From contig JACRDJ010000079.1 of assembly GCA_016218635.1 (NCBI GenBank), positions 1-7,418 on the forward strand: a stretch of 7,418 nt of DNA. Reading direction: 5' to 3'. Source of the stretch: Candidatus Iainarchaeum sp. (GTDB taxonomy: Archaea > Iainarchaeota > Iainarchaeia > Iainarchaeales > JAFGBZ01). Below are positions 1 through 5,600 of this stretch, piece by piece (the stretch's first letter is position 1; every line of letters begins with the position of its first letter). The notes beneath the pieces were generated by a model. That model was not told the DNA's origin, did no database searches, and saw only the letters and a list, made by a program, of their open reading frames with translations. Position numbers and translations under genes: made by a program.

Positions 1-1953
1 ATTCCCATCCAATAAAACACTCACACGAGCCAGCGGGGAACCCGAATAATTCTCCGCGCGCACCTTAATGGAAGGCTTTTCTTCCACGTTGAGTGGAACC
101 GTCTTCCAGGCGGGAGAAAAGCCTTCTTTGAATGCATTAAAACGGAATTCACTGGGAACCGGAATGGAAGCCAGGGACGAATAATTCCAGGGAAAACCAT
201 TCACGTCCGATTCAAGGGAAACATTCCGTTGAGGATCGGAAACACCCACGCGGGCACCTGAAAGCATGGAGGAGAATTCATCAAACAAGGTAACCGCAAA
301 CTCAATGGATTCACCCAACACATACGAAAAAGACCCCGGAACAGCCCCCAACACCATGGAAGACAACGGGTCACGGCAAACAAAGTACACGAAATCCCGG
401 TCAGAATTCTGGTTAATGACCGTGGACTTCGTTCCACAATCCGTTCCCTTCCCGGAAACCACGTGAACCGAAAAAGCCTGCCCGCAACTTAAGGAAGTGG
501 TCGGAATGCTCAAAGAACCATCCGAACCCGTAGCACCCGCATTTTCCCCGTTCACAGACACCAAAGCATTCGCTAAACGGGTTCCCTGCACATTCTCCAC
601 CACCACATTCACTATTCCACTGCATCCATCCGAGCACTGGGCATTAGGGGTTGCCCCCACGCAGGCCACCGAACACGTTTCCACGGATTCATCATTCGTG
701 TACTGGGCGGAAACCTGCTGGCAGTCATTCAAACCGCACGCATAATCAAAAAAAACCTGATGCCGGCGGCGCTCATTCCCCGAACAATAATACTCCCAGC
801 CTCCCTCCGTATCCAGCGAATCACAGTTAGTGGCAGAAACCGTCTGATACTGACACGAACCAATCCCGCAAAAATAATCCCGGTACTCCTTCACGTTCCC
901 ATTGCACGCATACCCGTCCCGCGCACTGCAATTCTCTGAATTATACGGCAGGCACTGACCGGAAGAAGCCTGACAGGAACTGTTATAATAACGCGTATCC
1001 CCCGAACAATAATTCCCGCAAAAAACACCCGCACACGCATCAATACAGGAAGCATTCTGGCACTTAAAGGCACAAACCTGAACCGTATCCCCCTCACAGG
1101 TCCTGCCAGCCAGCTTACAGCTGTTATTACGGGAAGGATCCACGTCATAATTATACTGACAACGCCAGTTCTCCAGCAGTTTATCCGCAATATTCCGGCA
1201 CATTCTTTCCTGAGGAGCCCACCCGTCACGCCCATCACACTCCCACGCCTGCTTGCCCCCACACGAAGCCGGAAAAGAATGCCATTGCTGGCGCAACGGA
1301 CACGAAGCATTCATCGAATAACCCAACGCATAATCCGAATTCTCATAATAACACACGTCCGAATAATTCACGCGGTTGAATGCCATCATCCAGGCCCCCG
1401 AAGCATCCCGCCATACCAGGGCCTTCTGATAATTCAAAAGCGAAGAATCGTTATTCGCCAAATTATACGATTCCATCTTCGAATACCACGCCTCACAACC
1501 CGGAGTTGACCCATTCAACTCCACCGCATCCCCCGGACGCACAATCGCATTCGGAGAAGCAAACCCATTCACCACCCCATTCACATCCCACAAAACCACA
1601 TACTCACCCGAATCCAGCCACCTCACCGAATAATTCACATCCCCAATCATGCTCAGAATATCCGAATCCGACGGACGAACCAAATTCACATAGACATTCC
1701 GATCCAAAACAGAAGAATAAAACAAAACAAAACCATTCAAATCCGTTCCCGCAGAAGCAACGGAATTCAAATCAACCGCCCCATTCAGATCCGGAACGGA
1801 ATTAACGTCCGGCACCCATGCATTCAAATCCGAAACAGAACCGGCATCCGAAAACAGGGACAATCCGGAGGAAACTGCACCAACCAAGGGGAACAGCAAT
1901 AACAGCATTCCGGCCGAGAAAAGGAATTTCAGTGCGTTTTCATTACCCGTCAT
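1..1953 (-). CDS. Secreted cysteine-rich, D-x-N-rich multidomain protein, 3'-partial
   Basis: Reading the minus strand from the ATG at 1953-1951 gives 651 codons with no stop down to position 1, so the gene continues past the window. The start is supported by GGAGG 7 nt upstream and a good signal peptide (residues 1 to about 30). Domains in order: an Asp-x-Asn-dense beta-rich part (36-150); a cysteine-rich region (about 153-444) whose clearest part is three 4-Cys repeats (316-427); a carboxypeptidase-regulatory-like beta-sandwich (445-526) with ANALVSVNGENAGATGSDGS; an Ig-like domain (532 to about 630); and the start of another regulatory-like domain (ENYSGSPLARVSVLLDGN). About 30 cysteines in an exported protein imply extensive disulfides. 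No catalytic motif is seen. It may be a surface or adhesion protein, possibly a partner or substrate of the protease encoded just upstream. The family is not recognised by name. Confidence 0.9.
   Translation of the reverse strand, partial: MTGNENALKFLFSAGMLLLLFPLVGAVSSGLSLFSDAGSVSDLNAWVPDVNSVPDLNGAVDLNSVASAGTDLNGFVLFYSSVLDRNVYVNLVRPSDSDILSMIGDVNYSVRWLDSGEYVVLWDVNGVVNGFASPNAIVRPGDAVELNGSTPGCEAWYSKMESYNLANNDSSLLNYQKALVWRDASGAWMMAFNRVNYSDVCYYENSDYALGYSMNASCPLRQQWHSFPASCGGKQAWECDGRDGWAPQERMCRNIADKLLENWRCQYNYDVDPSRNNSCKLAGRTCEGDTVQVCAFKCQNASCIDACAGVFCGNYCSGDTRYYNSSCQASSGQCLPYNSENCSARDGYACNGNVKEYRDYFCGIGSCQYQTVSATNCDSLDTEGGWEYYCSGNERRRHQVFFDYACGLNDCQQVSAQYTNDESVETCSVACVGATPNAQCSDGCSGIVNVVVENVQGTRLANALVSVNGENAGATGSDGSLSIPTTSLSCGQAFSVHVVSGKGTDCGTKSTVINQNSDRDFVYFVCRDPLSSMVLGAVPGSFSYVLGESIEFAVTLFDEFSSMLSGARVGVSDPQRNVSLESDVNGFPWNYSSLASIPVPSEFRFNAFKEGFSPAWKTVPLNVEEKPSIKVRAENYSGSPLARVSVLLDGN
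64..360 (-). other. Ig-like domain of the secreted protein
   Basis: Residues 532 to about 630. A strand with GESIEFAVTLFDEFSSMLSG is followed by ARVGVSDPQRNVSL, a DVNG turn and PAWKTVPLNVEEKP. The alternating hydrophobic strands and the common GESIEF-type entry suggest a bacterial-Ig-like fold. Moderate confidence; no family name can be fixed from sequence reading alone. Confidence 0.5.
376..621 (-). other. Carboxypeptidase-regulatory-like beta-sandwich domain
   Basis: Residues 445-526 show the order typical of this fold: a first strand GIVNVVVENVQG, then LANALVSVNG, the turn GATGSDGSLSIPT, then CGQAFSVHVV and a final DFVYFVC. Three cysteines (C490, C506, C526) lie in it. Such domains are structural or adhesive modules in exported proteins. 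The partial sequence at residues 632-651 (positions 1-60) looks like the start of another copy. Confidence 0.65.
673..1008 (-). repeat. Three 4-cysteine repeat units in the secreted protein
   Basis: Units begin C316, C350 and C390 and end C342, C377 and C427. The consensus is C-(S/N)-G-(N/D), a Tyr/Arg-rich stretch, Cys, 4-6 residues, Cys, then a closing Cys often preceded by Asn. Spacings are C-x10-C-x6-C-x7-C, C-x11-C-x4-C-x9-C and C-x15-C-x4-C-x15-C. Unit 2 is the cleanest (YACNGNVKEYRDYFCGIGSC). The copies are diverged at DNA level, so this is an old protein repeat. It is likely a small disulfide-stabilised module. I recall similar DGYxCNGN...YRDYxC strings in archaeal secreted proteins of small-genome lineages, without a named family. 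Confidence 0.75.
1579..1830 (-). repeat. Dense run of Asp-x-Asn tripeptides
   Basis: Between residues 42 and 125 the tripeptide D-x-N occurs eight times, at 42-44, 49-51, 55-57, 61-63, 71-73, 84-86, 105-107 and 123-125; seven are D-(L/V)-N. Spacing is irregular (6-21 residues), so it is a recurring motif and not a strict tandem repeat. In DNA it appears on the plus strand as recurring ATTCA(A/C)ATCC-like words. The same tripeptide is frequent in the protease upstream. Its role is unknown. Confidence 0.75.
1864..1953 (-). other. Sec-type signal peptide of the cysteine-rich protein
   Basis: Residues 1-30 begin MTGNENALK, with Lys9 as the positive n-region. A hydrophobic core follows (FLFSAGMLLLLFPLVGAV), then the small residues AVSSG as a plausible cleavage zone. 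There is no lipobox Cys. Lack of a second hydrophobic segment in the visible part argues for export, although a C-terminal anchor could lie beyond the window. Confidence 0.8.
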
Positions 1954-1956
1954 GTT

Positions 1957-2628
1957 TTAGCCTCCGGTTGCCTTTCGCGCCAAATGGTCGGGAATGCCGT
2001 CGGGAACCGGAATCCATTCGGAAACAGGCAGGGTGGAATCATTGGTGAAGTTGTCCTGGGAAATGGCCGTCTGCCAGTCGAGAGGGTCTCCGTCCATCCA
2101 GTACCCGTTGACTCCGTCGTGGCTGGCGTCCGCGTAGTAGGTGGAGCCGTCCTGGGTGACAAAGAAGTCGACGACTCCCTTGAAGTTGTTGTTGGTGACA
2201 GAGGGAAGGAACGCGGAGTAGGCTTTGTTGTCCAGGCACTCCGTTCCGAAATCGTCCACATTGAATGCACTCAAACAGCATTGAAAGGTCAGCTTTTGGG
2301 CGGGAATGCTCCGGGGAGCGGGCGGGTCCCAGTCTGCGGGGTTGTCCAGGCTTCCGCCCTGCCAGTTTGACTGAATGCCGATGGAGACCACGTTGCTGTC
2401 AGCTGGAGTATCCGGTTGCCGGAAGTCATCCCATTCCCGGAACGGGTAATGCTCAAACCATCCGTTTTCATCCAAGTACCCGTAATTGCGTCCGCCCCCG
2501 TACTTTCCTTCTTCGGGAACGAATTCGGGGGTGGTGCCATAATTGGCCCAGATGCTATAACGGCTGGCCGGATTGGGTTCAGTGGAATCCATTCCCCATA
2601 CGTCCGTGCACTGAACGGGAATTGAAGC
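1957..2628 (-). other. Unrecognised C-terminal region of the protease
   Basis: Residues 1591-1813, rich in Trp, Tyr, Asp and Pro. Visible landmarks are CTDVWGMDSTEPNP, a Gly-rich GKYGGGRNYGY, a CC pair at 1707-1708, C1721, and DASHDGVNGYWMDGD at 1757-1771. The last resembles a calcium loop (acidic or Ser/Asn side chains at positions 1, 3 and 5, followed by Gly) but its spacing does not match a dockerin or a classical EF-hand. There is no hydrophobic anchor, no LPxTG and no Arg/Lys-rich cytoplasmic tail. It could be a sorting, ligand-binding or calcium-stabilised domain. I do not recognise the family. Confidence 0.5.
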
Positions 2629-5600
2629 AGATGCATAATTCCGGACTTCAACGGACTGGTTTCCGGAATCCACGGCATTCTGGAATCCGTCCGAGAAATT
2701 CACGTCAAGGAAGTATGCCCCATCCGGAACTTCAGCGGTATTCCAGTCCAGCGAGCAGGAGTAGTTTCCCTGCAGGGCAGGAGCAGAGTAATCAAGCAGG
2801 AATAAGTCCCAGTTTCCGGAAGCACTTCGTTTGGCTTCAATTCCATACCAGTTGCCGGGTTCCAGGACAGGAGAGGAACGGATAATGACCGTGTTGTCGG
2901 ATTCCCATCGTTCAAAAACAATGTAAGGGTGCGGGGGCAGGGTCACGACCACCGCGTACCCGTTTTGGGGTTCCTGGTTGACGTGCGTGGCACCCCATCC
3001 CACGCGCAGGCTGTTGTCGGGACCGTCCGGAAGATAGAAATCAAACTTCAGGGACCATTCCCCACCAGTATCCCAGGAAACGGGTTTGAATAGTTCTTCC
3101 GCGTACGCACCCTGGGTTTTAATGAAATAATTCTGGTCATTTCCCCATGCCCAGGTGTCTCCGGACCAATTCACCAGCGTGCCGGGGGCGGCGGATTCGG
3201 AAAAGACAGTTGAAGCGTTGTGTTTGACTTCCATATTCCGGATGCGTCCAAGGCCCGGGCCGTTTCCCTGCCAGAGCGTGACCATCAGGTCTGAAAAGGA
3301 AGCGTAACGGGAATCGTTCACGGAACCCAGCAGAAGGGGCTGAATGGAAGAAACCGGCTGAAGGCTTCCGGAAACGCATTCGGATAACGGAACGGAACCA
3401 ATCCGGTGCTCAAAAGCGCCTTTTTGAGAGGAATAATACACGTCACTGCGTGCATTTTCAGTTGAGCCGTTCACGGCATTAAAGTCAATGGAAACCGTTC
3501 CGCGGAGAAGCTCATTTTGGGGGGCGTTGAGTTTCACTCCGAACGGGCGCGGGGGTCTTGAAAGCATCCAGGAAAGCGATTCCTCCAGCAGGAGAGCGGC
3601 CTTCGCGGAATCCCTGATGGCATTAAAAGAGAATGAATAATAAATCGTTTTTTTGGCCCAGTCATCATAGGCCACAATCGCGGGTCTTCCGTCATTCCAG
3701 CGGCCGGCCGTGAACCCCTCAAGCGGAGAAACCGCGTCCGGGTAAGGGGATGCCACTGCATTCAAATCCAGGGAAACCACCGGGGAAAGAAAGGAATTGG
3801 AATCCAGGAATATCACGGAATTCTCATCCGATTCCATGAAGAGGTCCGAGTCAAACTCTGCGGAAACCAGCCGGGAGAGAACCGGGTCCTGCGCATGCGC
3901 AAACCCGACATCCGCGCCCTCCAGGAGCAGGTTTCCGGAATAATGGGACAACAGCGAGAAAGCCTTGGAGGTAAGAGGAGAAGTCCACTGCGTGCCCGCA
4001 CTCCATATAACCGCATTAAAATCATTCATCTGTGAAAGCGAAGGAAGTCCTTCCATTGAAATCTGCCGGGTGGCGGCACAGTACTCATTGGATTCAAGCG
4101 CGGACACAAAGGCATTCATGCTGCCGGAACCGTCTTCATCGTCCGCCACCACCAGCACGGATTCCCGCGTGCACCCGAAGAGGTTTCCGTCCAGCGCATC
4201 ATTGAATGCATTCACATCCGAAGCCAGAATCATTCCGGCCCGCCATGAATGCATTCCGGCGGAAGCACTCCAAGAGACATTCACGTCCTTCGTTTCCCCC
4301 GCGTTCAGGGAAATGTTCTCCGCGGCCGCCTCCACGCCATCCAATTCAAAGCGCACGGTTCCGCTGCCGGCGGTTCCGCCCCCATTGCGTACGTTAATCA
4401 CCCATTCATTCAAAACCCCTGCCCGGACAAATCGGGGAGAAATCACATCCATTAATTGTCCATCCACGCCCGAAGGAGCCACGTTCAGAACGCCGGTCCA
4501 TTCATTATTCAGGTAACTTTTTTCGGGAACTGCGAACCCGTCATTAAGCAAAACGCGGACCGCGTGCACGCCGGCTGAAAGCGGAACCGGAAGAACCGCA
4601 TTTTCATCCGAAACCGTTCCTGAAAAAACAATCATCCCGTCCGAGTACACGGAAACGTTCACCGGCTCGGAGGGAAGGGACAGATTCAGTTCAATTGGAA
4701 CCGTTCCCTCCACGGCAAACGAAGGAATGTTTACATCCGCGAGCACGGCATCCGTTTGAGGGCGTTCAGTCAGCCAGCGCAATGTAGCTGGAGATAATGC
4801 ATTCTGGTCAAATCCGGCCAGTCCCACTCCCGCACCGGAATCGGAATCCTCCCATGCCATCAGCCCGGATTCCCCTTCACTCCATTCCGCCAATGAAACC
4901 GCATCATTCAGGGGGTTCAGCGCATCCGCGTTGCGGTTGTTTTCATCCAGAACCAGTGAATTCCATCCCAAGGTCAGCGGATGGGGGCGCACTACCCGAA
5001 GTTCTCCGCCTGCAACATCCTTCGCCCAGGAAGCATGCAGGGTTTCACTCAAAAAAGCATCCGAAGAATTGGCCAGCCCAACATCCGAACCCAGAACCAG
5101 CACCCGTCTTCCGTTCAGCAGCCATTCCGAAATCAGTTCTTTTCCCGTTTCTTTCATTACTCCTCCGGCACCCTCATTCCAGACCAATCCATCAAAAAAC
5201 AATGCCTCTTCCAGGGAAGGAACCCCGTTTTGGGAAACCACCCGGTTCACCGCACAGGAATCCTGCACGGAGCGGGCTTCACCGGAAACCCATAAGAGCT
5301 TTTTTCCTTCGCATGCCGGCGCCCATGCACGCACTTCCAGGGAATCCAGTGAAAACAGGGCACAGTTGCCGGATGCATCACAGGCATTCAGGTCCGCATT
5401 CAGGAAACCCGGCTGCGAAAACACCAAAGAACCACTCCAAAAAGAGTTCCGGTCGCTGCCGCCCGCTTTCCGCAAAACGGAGGAAGAGGAACCGCTTTGT
5501 ACCTGAACGGAAGTCAATTCACTGGCATCCGAGAGAATCACCTGTAGGCCCATCGGTTCATGCACGCGCACCGGAGTTTTCGCAACCCATTCCACCAACT

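Noticed and set aside
1681..1740. Local AT-rich dip (18 G/C of 60) as a possible promoter
   Set aside because: It lies inside an uninterrupted coding frame and reflects a run of TTT, TTG, TCT and TAT codons; no gene start follows it on either strand.
1380..1805. Plus-strand open frame coding a Pro/His/Asn/Ser-rich product
   Set aside because: It is antisense to the D-x-N-rich part of the secreted protein; its low-complexity look mirrors GAT/AAT/GTG/TCG codons read backwards.
1500..1830. Recurring ATTCA(A/C)ATCC-like words on the plus strand, which look like short DNA repeats or operator sites
   Set aside because: They are in frame with, and fully explained by, repeated Asp-(Leu/Val)-Asn codons on the minus strand. 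Spacing is irregular and there are no constant-length spacers, so this is not a CRISPR array.
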